This document shows, one piece after another, positions 43,862-52,349 of a stretch of 64,000 nt of DNA (position 1 is the stretch's first letter; each line of letters opens with the position of its first letter). A program made the translations under genes and the position numbers. The notes below the pieces were generated by a model. The model worked only from the letters and a program-made list of their open reading frames with translations, did not search any database and was not told where the DNA came from. The stretch lies in NCBI GenBank assembly GCA_002429385.1, contig DIZL01000007.1, forward strand, positions 1 to 64,000. Direction: 5' to 3'. This stretch comes from Prolixibacteraceae bacterium UBA6029. Lineage in GTDB: Bacteria > Bacteroidota > Bacteroidia > Bacteroidales > Prolixibacteraceae.

Positions 43862-45370
43862 CTATTTCTCCTCTCCCTCTCCAAACACCAGCGCCTCATA
43901 TGTATACAGTTCCGCAGTCTTCCAGCCATTCCATCCAATGCCGGCTTTCTCCTCGGCACAATGACCCAGAAATTCCTCCTTGCTCCAGCCTGTTGCCATT
44001 GCCACCTGGGGTAAGAATGTCCCTGTGAGGTTTCCCTGTTTCATATAGATGCCCTGTTTGCCCAGTATAAATTCATCAGCCGACTTAATCCTTTTCAAAG
44101 GAGTCAGTACCGAGATCTCAATCTTCAGCTTGCTCAATTCATCGGTCTTAACAGGTATGAACCGGTGGTCCTTGGTGGCCGCGGCAATAGCCATCGACTG
44201 TACAACCTGCCAGAGGGGCTGTTCAGGATCAAATCGACCGACACAACCCCGTAAGACGTGATTCTTGTTTAAAGTCACGAATGCCCCGCAGGAGGTATTT
44301 AAAGTGGCGCTTAGCCCTGTAGGATTAACTTTATAGGTCGTACCTTTTTTGAGATACTCGTTAATAGTTTCACGGGCAATCTTCAGCAATGACTTCTTAT
44401 CCTCATTGCTGATCGTAAACTCACTGGTCTCATTCTTTGCTTTTCCCGCCGTGAACGAAATGGCATAATACCCCACAACCCGATTCTTGTCGCCATATTC
44501 GGTATCTCCCGAGTTTTTATACTGAAGCAGGTCAACCTTTATATCGGGCATCTGTTCGGTCATGTCAAGCAAAGTCAGCACCGAACTCCAGCCGCATAGA
44601 CTGGTTGCCAGGTTTGGGATGTTCTTGCTTTCGTTACTCACCAATGCATCGATCAGTTTAGAGGCCTTGTTGGTTTTTATCGCTTCCGCGGTCGCCTGAT
44701 CGGCCTTTTTGGCATCGTTGTATTCAGGATAGTGCGAGAAATCGCTGCTGATCACAAAAAGGTTCTTTTCGTTCAGGTAGGGTTTGAACAGTACTGCCAG
44801 CTTTTTGGCCGTTTCAGCCGTTGCTGAACCAATGATTACAGGCACAATCTTAAAATCGGAATGCATATGGTATTGCAGGAACGGCAGTTGAACCTCAATG
44901 CTGTGTTCGTTCTGGTGGGCTTCAGTATTATCGTTGAGGATCTTATTTTCTGCGACCAATTTCTTTGCAAGTTCAGTATCAACCTTTACGATTCCCAGCG
45001 GTGTCTCATAATTCCCAGAGCAATAAACCGAAGCTCCCGGGAAGGCCATGATATGGCTTGATCCGATGATAAAAATCCGTTCAAACTTACGGTCGGGATT
45101 GATCTGATTGAATGCAGTGGCGGCCACCTCACCGCTATATACATATCCCGCATGAGGCACAATGATAGCCAGCGGTGTGTTTTCAGGATTTCCAGGTACT
45201 GATCTTGAAAACATTTGTTGTAACTGTACTTTCAATTCGGAGGGTTTATCGGTGTAAAACCTTCCGGCGGCATAAGGTTTACGGGTAGACTGTATTTCCT
45301 GCGGAAACCCTTTCGTGATGGTTATACCGAGTAAAATCATAATGATTAGATATTTAGGTGTCATGGCCAA
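43862..45370 (-). CDS. Memo-AMMECR1 fusion protein with signal peptide (502 aa)
   Basis: Two domains: Memo (AmmeMemoRadiSam protein B, about 28-310; metal/active-site-type His residues in IVPHAGYVYSGEVAA, IIGSSH and HQNEHSIEVQLPFL) and AMMECR1 (protein A, about 325-500; LSATLNTSCGAFVTLNKNHVLRGCVGRF). Memo is related to extradiol dioxygenases. A clear hydrophobic start (YLIIMILLGITITKGFPQ) suggests export, as for the radical SAM partner. A -7-like TAACTTTA lies upstream on the minus strand (45385-45392). The fusion confirms that A and B act together; the substrate is unknown. Confidence 0.92.
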   Translation of the reverse strand: MAMTPKYLIIMILLGITITKGFPQEIQSTRKPYAAGRFYTDKPSELKVQLQQMFSRSVPGNPENTPLAIIVPHAGYVYSGEVAATAFNQINPDRKFERIFIIGSSHIMAFPGASVYCSGNYETPLGIVKVDTELAKKLVAENKILNDNTEAHQNEHSIEVQLPFLQYHMHSDFKIVPVIIGSATAETAKKLAVLFKPYLNEKNLFVISSDFSHYPEYNDAKKADQATAEAIKTNKASKLIDALVSNESKNIPNLATSLCGWSSVLTLLDMTEQMPDIKVDLLQYKNSGDTEYGDKNRVVGYYAISFTAGKAKNETSEFTISNEDKKSLLKIARETINEYLKKGTTYKVNPTGLSATLNTSCGAFVTLNKNHVLRGCVGRFDPEQPLWQVVQSMAIAAATKDHRFIPVKTDELSKLKIEISVLTPLKRIKSADEFILGKQGIYMKQGNLTGTFLPQVAMATGWSKEEFLGHCAEEKAGIGWNGWKTAELYTYEALVFGEGEEK

Positions 45371-45519
45371 ATGCTTTAATCTGATAAAGTTACTATTTAT
45401 TTAAGCATGATAGAAGGATATCTTTCTGTTTAGTATTTGAAATAATAGATTGTCGTATCTTTTTATCAAAGCCGTTAAATGATTATTTTGCCGTTATGCT
45501 GCAATCATAAATAAATGTT

Positions 45520-45607
45520 CTCACCACAGATTACACAGATTTCCACAGATTAATAAACGGAATAATAAAGATTTCAATCTGTGTAAATCCGTGTAATCTG
45601 TGGTGAG
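45520..45607. repeat. 88-bp inverted repeat with CACAGATT words
   Basis: Left arm 45520-45542 and right arm 45585-45607 are complementary at 22 of 23 positions (CTCACCACAGATTACAC…). The middle holds further CACAGATT / AATCTGTG words. It is a phylum-typical dispersed repeat between two divergent genes. Confidence 0.8.
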
Positions 45608-45691
45608 AGTATTTTATGTAACACGCCTGACCTGCAATAATCAAAATCTGCCCACTTTATATTACTTTTACCATGCATAAAAAGATTCAAA

Positions 45692-47890
45692 GTGAGCCAG
45701 AAAGTTTTATTGATAACGCCTCCGTTTACTCAATTAAATACGCCGTATCCCGCAACGGCCTATCTGAAAGGGTTTTTAAACACTCAAGGCATTTCCTCTG
45801 TCCAATGCGATTTGGGCATCGAAACCATTCTTGCCCTGTTTTCTTCAGAAGGACTGAAGTCTCTTTTCCAGGACCTCGCAACCCATAACTTACAACTTTC
45901 TCCTAATGCACAACGCATTGTAAACCTCCGGGATAGCTATATTCAGACTATCGATCAGGTCATCGCCTTCCTTCAGGAAAAGAATGTCCTGCTGGCACAT
46001 GTCATCTGCGAACGGAACTATTTGCCCGAAGCCTCCCGCTTTGCCCGGACTGAAGATCTGGATTGGGCCTTCGGAACCATGGGAACACGCGATAAGGCGA
46101 AGCATCTGGCTACCCTTTATCTGGAAGATCTTTCAGATTTGATCATCGAGGCTGTTGATCCGCATTTCGGATTCAGTCGTTACGCCGAACGCTTGGGACG
46201 ATCTGCCGCCACCTTTGATGAACTGAATGACGCTCTGCACAATCCCGACAGCTTTATCGACCATATTCTACTGAAACTACTTCAGGCAAAAATAGAATAC
46301 TGCAACCCGACCCTCATTGCCTTTTCGGTTCCCTTTCCGGGGAATTTATACAGTGCTTTCAAATGCGGACAGTACCTTAAAAAGAATTATCCTGAACTGA
46401 AGATCGTGATGGGCGGAGGCTTTCCCAATACCGAACTGCGCTCCCTTTCCGATCCGCGGGTCTTCGAATACCTCGATTTCATTACCCTCGACGATGGCGA
46501 AGCCCCAATTCTGAACCTGGTGGAATATCTTGATGGAAAACGTAACAAGGCTGAACTGAAACGGACTTTTGTCTTGGAAGAGGGTCTGGTGGTTTACCTC
46601 AATGGCTCCATACAGACCGACTTCTCGCAATTCGAAACCGGGACTCCTGACTATTCTGATTTTGAGCTCGACACGTATCTTTCGGTCATCGAGATTGCCA
46701 ACCCGATGCACCGGCTCTGGAGCGATGGCCGCTGGAATAAACTCACGCTGGCTCACGGATGTTACTGGGGGCGATGCACCTTTTGCGACACTTCACTTGA
46801 CTATATTCGCCGCTATGAACCCAACACCGTTCAGACCCTGTGCGACCGTATCGAAGAAATCATCAGCCAGACCGAACAGATTGGCTTTCATTTTGTCGAC
46901 GAGGCAGCGCCTCCCGCCCTGATGCGTGCCCTGGCACTGGAAATCATACGCCGGAAACTGACCATCGTCTGGTGGACCAATATCCGATTCGAGAAAAGCT
47001 TTACCCCCGACCTGTGCCTGCTCCTGAAAGAATCCGGCTGTATCGCGGTCTCCGGGGGTCTTGAAGTGGCTTCCGACCGTTTGCTGGGCATGATAAACAA
47101 GGGTGTGAGCGTGGACAAGGTCGCAAAAGTCACCGATCATTTTACCCGTGCAGGCATCATGGTCCATGCCTACCTGATGTATGGCTTTCCTACCGAAACC
47201 GCCCAGGAAACCATCGATTCGCTGGAAGTGGTCAGGCAATTGTTCGAAGCAGGAGTGATACAGTCGGGCTTCTGGCACCAGTTTGCCATGACCGCCCACA
47301 GTCCTGTAGGTCTGAATCCTGACCAATTCAAGGTGAAGATTGTAAACAAAGGAGCAGGCTCCTTTGCCAATAACGATCTGATACACAGTGATCTGACCGG
47401 GGCCGATCATGAACGCTTCAGCGAAGGCCTGCGGAAGTCTCTTTTCAACTACATGCACGGCATCTGTTTTGATTTTCCCCTTCAGGATTGGTTCGAATTT
47501 AAGGTACCCAAAACCACTGTGGCCCCCGATGCCATTAGCCGGGCCATCGATGATCAGGCTTATGAACCTGCCAGTCCAAGTGCTAAAATCGTCTGGCTGG
47601 GCGGTCTTCCATCGATACGGACCTTTACCCGCAAGAAGAAAAACCAGTCGTTTGAAATGAGTGAACTCACCTTCTCAAACAAAAACAAGGACCTTGTAAT
47701 CCAGCTAAAGCGGCAGGAAGGCGAATGGCTGTTTGGGCAGATTCCAGTGCTTTCAGTCCTGAATTCAACCCAAACCACCTTTGGCGAACTGGAGAAATCC
47801 TTTGAACAACAAACTGGCGAAGACTTCATCCTCTTCTGGAATAGCCCTGCAATGAAGGAATTAAGGGGTAATGGATTGCTGATGCTGTAA
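45692..47890 (+). CDS. B12-binding-domain radical SAM protein, GTG start (732 aa)
   Basis: N-terminal cobalamin-binding-like domain (KVLLITPPFTQLNTPYPATAYLKGFL; later KIVMGGGFPNTELR and FITLDDGE), then a radical SAM domain with HGCYWGRCTFCDTS. The cysteines are spaced C-x4-C-x2-C rather than C-x3-C-x2-C, a spacing I recall from some cobalamin-type relatives. FHFVDEAAPP and VSGGLEVASDRLLGMINKGV are standard for the barrel. No in-frame ATG precedes MSQKVLL, so GTG at 45692 is the start. The reaction is unpredictable; no biosynthetic cluster adjoins. Corrinoid import genes 4 kb away could supply the cofactor. Confidence 0.88.
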   Translation: MSQKVLLITPPFTQLNTPYPATAYLKGFLNTQGISSVQCDLGIETILALFSSEGLKSLFQDLATHNLQLSPNAQRIVNLRDSYIQTIDQVIAFLQEKNVLLAHVICERNYLPEASRFARTEDLDWAFGTMGTRDKAKHLATLYLEDLSDLIIEAVDPHFGFSRYAERLGRSAATFDELNDALHNPDSFIDHILLKLLQAKIEYCNPTLIAFSVPFPGNLYSAFKCGQYLKKNYPELKIVMGGGFPNTELRSLSDPRVFEYLDFITLDDGEAPILNLVEYLDGKRNKAELKRTFVLEEGLVVYLNGSIQTDFSQFETGTPDYSDFELDTYLSVIEIANPMHRLWSDGRWNKLTLAHGCYWGRCTFCDTSLDYIRRYEPNTVQTLCDRIEEIISQTEQIGFHFVDEAAPPALMRALALEIIRRKLTIVWWTNIRFEKSFTPDLCLLLKESGCIAVSGGLEVASDRLLGMINKGVSVDKVAKVTDHFTRAGIMVHAYLMYGFPTETAQETIDSLEVVRQLFEAGVIQSGFWHQFAMTAHSPVGLNPDQFKVKIVNKGAGSFANNDLIHSDLTGADHERFSEGLRKSLFNYMHGICFDFPLQDWFEFKVPKTTVAPDAISRAIDDQAYEPASPSAKIVWLGGLPSIRTFTRKKKNQSFEMSELTFSNKNKDLVIQLKRQEGEWLFGQIPVLSVLNSTQTTFGELEKSFEQQTGEDFILFWNSPAMKELRGNGLLML

Positions 47891-47920
47891 AAAGGAAATA
47901 AATCCTTTAAAGTAACTAGA

Positions 47921-47945
47921 TTGTAGTTGCAATTTCCTATCTTTG
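47921..47945 (+). promoter_or_regulatory. hicAB promoter
   Basis: TTG (47921-47923) and an exact TATCTTTG (47938-47945), only 4 nt before the hicA ATG at 47950. The transcript would be leaderless or nearly so. Confidence 0.65.
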
Positions 47946-47949
47946 TATA

Positions 47950-48198
47950 ATGACAACAAAGGATAAACTGATACTCCGTTTTAGGTCAAAGCCGAAAGAC
48001 TTTACTTTTGATGAATTAAGACGTTTTCTCTTGCTGTTTGGCTATATGGAAGAACAGGGTTCAGGGTCAAGGGTTGTTTTTAATCATGCAGTATATAATC
48101 ATAAGATTAAACTTCATAGACCTCATCCAGGGAACATTCTGAAAAGTTATCAGCTTAACCTGATAGAAAAGGAATTGCAAGATAAAAACTTATTATGA
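47950..48198 (+). CDS. hicA: HicA family toxin (82 aa)
   Basis: Small dsRNA-binding-fold mRNA interferase family: TFDELRRFLLLFGYMEEQGSGSRVVFNH…KIKLHRPHPGNILKSYQL. The usual active-site His lies in a GSH-x-F segment; here the segment reads GSGSRVVF, so the canonical His is absent and a later His (FNH or KLHRPHP) may substitute. Gene order toxin-antitoxin with a 4-nt overlap (ATGA) to hicB is standard. The promoter box sits so close that the mRNA may lack a leader. Confidence 0.9.
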   Translation: MTTKDKLILRFRSKPKDFTFDELRRFLLLFGYMEEQGSGSRVVFNHAVYNHKIKLHRPHPGNILKSYQLNLIEKELQDKNLL

Positions 48199-48536
48199 AA
48201 GACATTTTAATATACAAAGGGTTTATCGGATCGGTACATTTCAGTACGAGCGACAGGGTTTTCTTTGGTAAAATTGAGGGGATAAATGATTTGGTGACCT
48301 TTGAAGGCACAACGGTTGATGAACTTGAAAATGCATTTCACTACATGGTCGATGAACATATAAAGGATTGTAAAAAAGAAGGAAAACCAGCTGAAAAATC
48401 GTACAAGGGTAGTTTCAATGTACGCATAAGTCCTGATCTGCACCGACAGGCAACACAAATAGCCAGTGTTGAGGGGATAACACTGAATCAGCTTGTCCAA
48501 AGGGCCATTCAGCGCGAAATTGAAACCGGTAACTGA
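48195..48536 (+). CDS. hicB: HicB family antitoxin (113 aa)
   Basis: Partial RNase-H-like N-terminal half (YKGFIGSVHFSTSDRVFFGKIEGINDLVTFEGTTVDELENAFHYMVDEH) and a C-terminal ribbon-helix-helix (KGSFNVRISPDLHRQATQIASVEGITLNQLVQRAIQREI), so it both masks the toxin and binds the operator. It overlaps hicA by 4 nt. Full length. Confidence 0.93.
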   Translation: MKDILIYKGFIGSVHFSTSDRVFFGKIEGINDLVTFEGTTVDELENAFHYMVDEHIKDCKKEGKPAEKSYKGSFNVRISPDLHRQATQIASVEGITLNQLVQRAIQREIETGN

Positions 48537-48558
48537 TACCAACGATTTTCCTCCCACC

Positions 48559-48657
48559 GTCATCCTGTCCCGATGGCTATCGGGATTGTTTCAGGACCCC
48601 CTCTCCATCGATACGTCATGCCGTCCCGATGGCGATCGGGATTGTTTCGGCACCCCC
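48559..48657 (+). repeat. 43-nt direct repeat carrying a hairpin
   Basis: Two copies, 48559-48601 and 48615-48657 (period 56), each with TCCCGATGGC-ATCGGGA-type hairpins and ending in ACCCCC. A GAAACTT-type heptamer stretch follows (48657-48690). It lies between hicAB and trpS with no gene. Confidence 0.8.
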
Positions 48658-48701
48658 AACTTTAAACTTCAAACCTTAAACTTTTAACTTTCCCCCATTT
48701 C

Positions 48702-48732
48702 TTGTGAAATGCAAATACTTCATGTATTTTTG
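48702..48732 (+). promoter_or_regulatory. trpS promoter
   Basis: TTG (48702-48704), 20 nt, TATTTTTG (48725-48732): a textbook Bacteroidota -33/-7 pair, 26 nt before the ATG. Confidence 0.8.
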
Positions 48733-48758
48733 CTCCCCATTTAACGGACACGAAAATC

Positions 48759-49760
48759 ATGAACAAACCGATAGTAGTCAGTGGCATCAGGCCAACAGGT
48801 AATTTGCATCTTGGAAATTATTTCGGAGCCGTACGCAGCTTTTTGAAAATGCAGCAGGATTACAACTGCTATTTTTTTATTGCCGACATTCATTCCCTCA
48901 CCACTCATCCCACCCCGGGCGACCTTCAGTCCGGCGTGAAACAGGTGCTGGCCGAATATTTAGCCTGCGGAATAGATCCCGAACAGGCGACTATTTTTAT
49001 CCAGAGTGATGTGCCTGAAGTGTCTGAGCTTTACGCCTTCCTGAACATGAACGCTTACCTTGGCGAGCTGGAACGCACCACCTCCTTCAAGGAGAAAGCC
49101 CGTAAACAACCCGAGAACGTGAATGCCGGCCTGCTGACCTACCCCGTTCTGATGGCCGCCGACATCATCATCCATAAGGCACAGTTTGTTCCGGTCGGCA
49201 AGGATCAGGAGCAAAACCTGGAGATGGCCCGCAAGTTTGCCGGTCGCTTCAACCGCATGTACAACTGCGAACTGTTTCCCCTTCCGCAGCCCTTTACCTT
49301 CGATGGCGGCGACATGATTAAAGTCCCCGGCCTGGATGGAAGCGGAAAGATGGGTAAGTCCGAAGGCAATGGCATCTTCCTTTCGGAAGACCCTAAAGAT
49401 ATCCGTAAAAAAGTCATGCGTGCCGTTACCGACGCAGGCCCCACGGAACCCAACAGCAAGAAGACCGAAGCCGTTGAAAACCTGTTTACCCTTCTGAAGA
49501 TTGTTTCGACACCCCAGGTGGTCACTGAGTTTGATGCCGCCTACAACGATTGCAGCATCCGCTACGGCGACTTGAAAAAACAACTGGCTGAAGACATCGT
49601 GGCTTTCACTTCCCCTATCCGCGAACGCATCCTTGAAATCCTGAAAGACGAAGCCTATCTCGCCAAAGTTGCGCGCATGGGAGCTGAGAAAGCCCGCGAA
49701 TCGGCACAGGCCACCCTCAATGAAGTGAAAGAAATCATAGGGTTCAAGCGATTATTCTAA
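48759..49760 (+). CDS. trpS: Tryptophan--tRNA ligase (333 aa)
   Basis: Class I aminoacyl-tRNA synthetase charging tRNA-Trp in the cytosol. VSGIRPTGNLHLGNYFGA contains the HIGH-like HLGN, SGKMGKSEGN is the KMSKS loop, and the Trp pocket region LLTYPVLMAADIIIHKAQFVPVGKDQEQN is standard. Full length. It has its own promoter and a terminator. No leader peptide or T-box-like element is seen in the 25-nt leader. Confidence 0.97.
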   Translation: MNKPIVVSGIRPTGNLHLGNYFGAVRSFLKMQQDYNCYFFIADIHSLTTHPTPGDLQSGVKQVLAEYLACGIDPEQATIFIQSDVPEVSELYAFLNMNAYLGELERTTSFKEKARKQPENVNAGLLTYPVLMAADIIIHKAQFVPVGKDQEQNLEMARKFAGRFNRMYNCELFPLPQPFTFDGGDMIKVPGLDGSGKMGKSEGNGIFLSEDPKDIRKKVMRAVTDAGPTEPNSKKTEAVENLFTLLKIVSTPQVVTEFDAAYNDCSIRYGDLKKQLAEDIVAFTSPIRERILEILKDEAYLAKVARMGAEKARESAQATLNEVKEIIGFKRLF

Positions 49761-49783
49761 AACCTCTTCACACTATACCACCG

Positions 49784-49815
49784 AAAATCCTGCTTCACCA
49801 GAGGCAGGATTTTTT
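49784..49815 (+). terminator. trpS terminator
   Basis: A perfect 10-bp stem AAAATCCTGC (49784-49793) / GCAGGATTTT (49804-49813) running into a T tract. Confidence 0.85.
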
Positions 49816-49888
49816 ATTGGACAGAATTCGTCATCCGGTCTCTTCTCCGAAGCTATTCCGAGGGTATCGCATCGCCAACGGCCTGTAT

Positions 49889-50022
49889 CAACCTGCCTAT
49901 TTGTGTATACCTTGTGTGTACATTGTGTGTACTTTGTGTGTACTTTATGTGTTCGTGAACACACAAGCTACACACAAGGTACACACAATGTACACACAAG
50001 GTATACACAAACAGGCAGGTTG
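49889..50022. repeat. 134-bp giant hairpin of 11-nt units (family B)
   Basis: Arms 49889-49954 and 49957-50022 are complementary at 61 of 66 positions around a 2-nt centre. After a CAACCTGCCT cap, the arm is five 11-nt units of the form NTTGTGTGTAC (TTTGTGTATAC, CTTGTGTGTAC, ATTGTGTGTAC, TTTGTGTGTAC, TTTATGTGTTC). The sequence is unrelated to the family A hairpins at 11 and 35.7 kb but the design is the same. The region 50023-50376 beyond it holds no recognisable gene. Confidence 0.95.
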
Positions 50023-50376
50023 ACCCCTCCCGTTAGAGGGGAAATACCAGTTCGGATACAGGGTTGAATCCATTGATCCCTTACTCTATTTAGAGCCGTC
50101 AATCTGTAAATCAGTACTGAAAAAGGTCATTCGGGCAGGGTCTGTAAAGTATAACTTTTTACAGATCATATCCTTCGGCAGAGGAGTTCTCGAAAGGCAG
50201 ACCGTCCAATGGAACGGAAGGCCTCATATGGCTGCAAGGCAGGACGAAAACCGAAAACAGAATGAGGAGGAGCCGATAAAAGGGGACCGAAACATTTCGG
50301 TAAATCAGGTAAAAAAATGAACCCGAATTTGTGAAATGATTCTTTCGATTGGATATGATAATAAATATAAAAAGAA

Positions 50377-50384
50377 TATATTTG
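50377..50384 (+). promoter_or_regulatory. -7 promoter box of the fasciclin gene
   Basis: TATATTTG matches TAnnTTTG and rules out an in-frame Met at 50336 as the start. Confidence 0.55.
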
Positions 50385-50440
50385 TTGAGTATTTGGGGGT
50401 ATTGATTCAATCAATAACTTATGAACTGACTACTATTAAA

Positions 50441-51997
50441 ATGAAATTGTCTAAACTACTAAGATCAAATCAGATGAATATAAATTACTTTTCAAAATTT
50501 CTAAAAAGATTTCAGGTTGGGTTCGCAGGCCTGTTGCTTTTCAGTCTTCTTTTTACTTTTTGTACGGAAAAAGCCCAGCTGTGGAAGTTGAAATCTTCGG
50601 AACAGGTTGCAAGCCAGTATATTGCCAATAATCCCGATCAATATTCAGAGTTTAATAAACTGATTGGGCTTACCGGATTAGAGCCACTGCTCAGTATCCG
50701 CGGTCCGTTCACCATCATGCTGCCCACCAACACGGCCATGCTGGACTATTACAAGCTGAAGAATGTCAGTTCATTAACGGATTTTGACGCGAAGACTCTT
50801 CAGGATTTAATCCGTAATCACATTATCACCAATGAGATAGCTACCGGTGACATCGGATTGGGCGCACTTCGGGATACCAATGCCATTGGGGACTACCTGG
50901 TGACTGAATTCCAGGGTTCGGATATTATCCTGAATAAAACCTCAAAAATCATCAAAAGGGATATCGTCACGGCAAATGGGTTAATTCAGGTTATTGACCG
51001 GGTTATAGATCCTCTTACCAAAGATGTTTACAGCACCGTTGCCGCTGATCCTTCGTTTAAAATTTTCTCCGATGGACTCAGTCTTACAGGTATCAAAGAT
51101 ACCCTGATGCTAATAAGTTTCAAATATGGGACAACTACTGCCCGTACCCGCTTTACCGTTTTGGCAGTGGCAGATACGACCTATCAGCGCTATAACATTA
51201 ACTCGGTGGATGACCTGATTGCCTGGACGGGTGCAAATAAAACGGATAATTTAAAGATTATTAATAATCCTTTTTACAGGTATATGGAATACCATTGCTT
51301 AAACGGCAGTTATTTTCTTTCAGATCTTACTACCAGTATTTATCCGATCCTGTCACACGACAACAATGTAGCATTTACCATTGATACGGACTATAAAATC
51401 AATCTGAATAGCAAAACCAAAAAGTATACAGGCTTTAACATTCCTGCGTCAAATGTTCCCACGAAAAATGGCGCCTTGCACGTAATTAATGATCTCTTGC
51501 CTGTAACTGATCCTGAACCTGCGGTTATTATTATGGAGACTACTGACTTTTTCGACATGAAACAGGGAGATTACTTTGGCAAATACTATATGAAATTCGG
51601 AGACGGGGTTCATACCTTTGCCAAGATCCATTGGGTCGGTGATTTCCTGCAATATTATTACAAACCGCTGGAACCGGTAAACATGCACTACGATTGTTTG
51701 AATATGTATGGTTGGTGGTCGCTTTCTGTAACATTTCCGAAAGTAATGAAAGGGAAATACACGATGTCGATCTTTCAGCCAAACTGGTCGGATGTAACCA
51801 ATTGCGTTGCCTATGTTGATGGAGTAATGACACCTTATACCTATCTGGGAGCCAAAGGTGGTACGGGTGGTGTTGCCGGATTGCAGAAAATGGCTGACGT
51901 CGATTTTGCAACCACTGCAGAGCATACCGTAACCCTTGTGAATACCAGTTATGGCGGGATATGGTGGGATTATGTACGATTTGATCCGGTCAAATAA
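50441..51997 (+). CDS. Fasciclin-domain lipoprotein (518 aa)
   Basis: Probable lipoprotein: hydrophobic stretch VGFAGLLLFSLLFTFC with a possible lipid Cys. Two FAS1 domains follow: the first with LTGLEPLLSIRGPFTIMLPTNTAM and NGLIQVIDRVIDPL, the second weaker (FTVLAVADTTYQRY … GALHVINDLLPV). A C-terminal beta-sandwich-like region follows (about 380-518; GDGVHTFAKIHWVGDF…). FAS1 proteins mediate adhesion or bind glycans on surfaces. The start is 50441 or 50474, because the -7 box at 50377-50384 excludes earlier codons. The gene stands alone with a strong terminator. Confidence 0.82.
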   Translation: MKLSKLLRSNQMNINYFSKFLKRFQVGFAGLLLFSLLFTFCTEKAQLWKLKSSEQVASQYIANNPDQYSEFNKLIGLTGLEPLLSIRGPFTIMLPTNTAMLDYYKLKNVSSLTDFDAKTLQDLIRNHIITNEIATGDIGLGALRDTNAIGDYLVTEFQGSDIILNKTSKIIKRDIVTANGLIQVIDRVIDPLTKDVYSTVAADPSFKIFSDGLSLTGIKDTLMLISFKYGTTTARTRFTVLAVADTTYQRYNINSVDDLIAWTGANKTDNLKIINNPFYRYMEYHCLNGSYFLSDLTTSIYPILSHDNNVAFTIDTDYKINLNSKTKKYTGFNIPASNVPTKNGALHVINDLLPVTDPEPAVIIMETTDFFDMKQGDYFGKYYMKFGDGVHTFAKIHWVGDFLQYYYKPLEPVNMHYDCLNMYGWWSLSVTFPKVMKGKYTMSIFQPNWSDVTNCVAYVDGVMTPYTYLGAKGGTGGVAGLQKMADVDFATTAEHTVTLVNTSYGGIWWDYVRFDPVK

Positions 51998-52086
51998 ATC
52001 CACTAACCCGGTCTGTGGGGTGATGACCCTATACAGCTTATGGTAATCAACACGAAAACAATATCCGCATGAAGCAATATCATGCG

Positions 52087-52130
52087 GCAAGTCAGGGCTT
52101 CACTTGTGGTGAAGCCCTGACTTGCTTTTA
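52087..52130 (+). terminator. Terminator of the fasciclin gene
   Basis: A perfect 17-bp stem GCAAGTCAGGGCTTCAC (52087-52103) / GTGAAGCCCTGACTTGC (52109-52125) followed by TTTTA. The core recurs at 20358-20388. Confidence 0.8.
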
Positions 52131-52164
52131 TGAAGATCCGATGAACGCGGCAGGTGCAGTTTTT

Positions 52165-52204
52165 TATAGGGATTCCATCCTTTAAAAGGGATGGAATCCC
52201 TATA
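52165..52204. repeat. 40-bp palindrome
   Basis: Perfect 16-bp arms TATAGGGATTCCATCC (52165-52180) / GGATGGAATCCCTATA (52189-52204). REP-like. Confidence 0.8.
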
Positions 52205-52284
52205 ATCGGCGGATCGATACCTGTACGCTGTACGATCCGGCTTAAAACAGCCTCTCACCGTTAAATTCAGTTGATTTAAAGGTT

Positions 52285-52292
52285 TATTTTTG
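52285..52292 (+). promoter_or_regulatory. -7 promoter box of the TonB receptor gene
   Basis: TATTTTTG, exact TAnnTTTG, 57 nt before the ATG at 52350. Confidence 0.55.
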
Positions 52293-52349
52293 CTTGTTTG
52301 CTCCTAAGGTTGTTTCTTTGTCCTCCCATATTATGTAGTTCAGAAAACC

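Noticed and set aside
45673..45888. ATG-started frame overlapping the 5' end of the B12-radical SAM gene
   Set aside because: Out of frame with the domain; the GTG at 45692 yields the expected N-terminus KVLLITPP.
46793..47458. Long 221-codon frame antisense to the B12-radical SAM gene
   Set aside because: The opposite strand has clear domain motifs and natural codon use; the antisense frame is a shadow.
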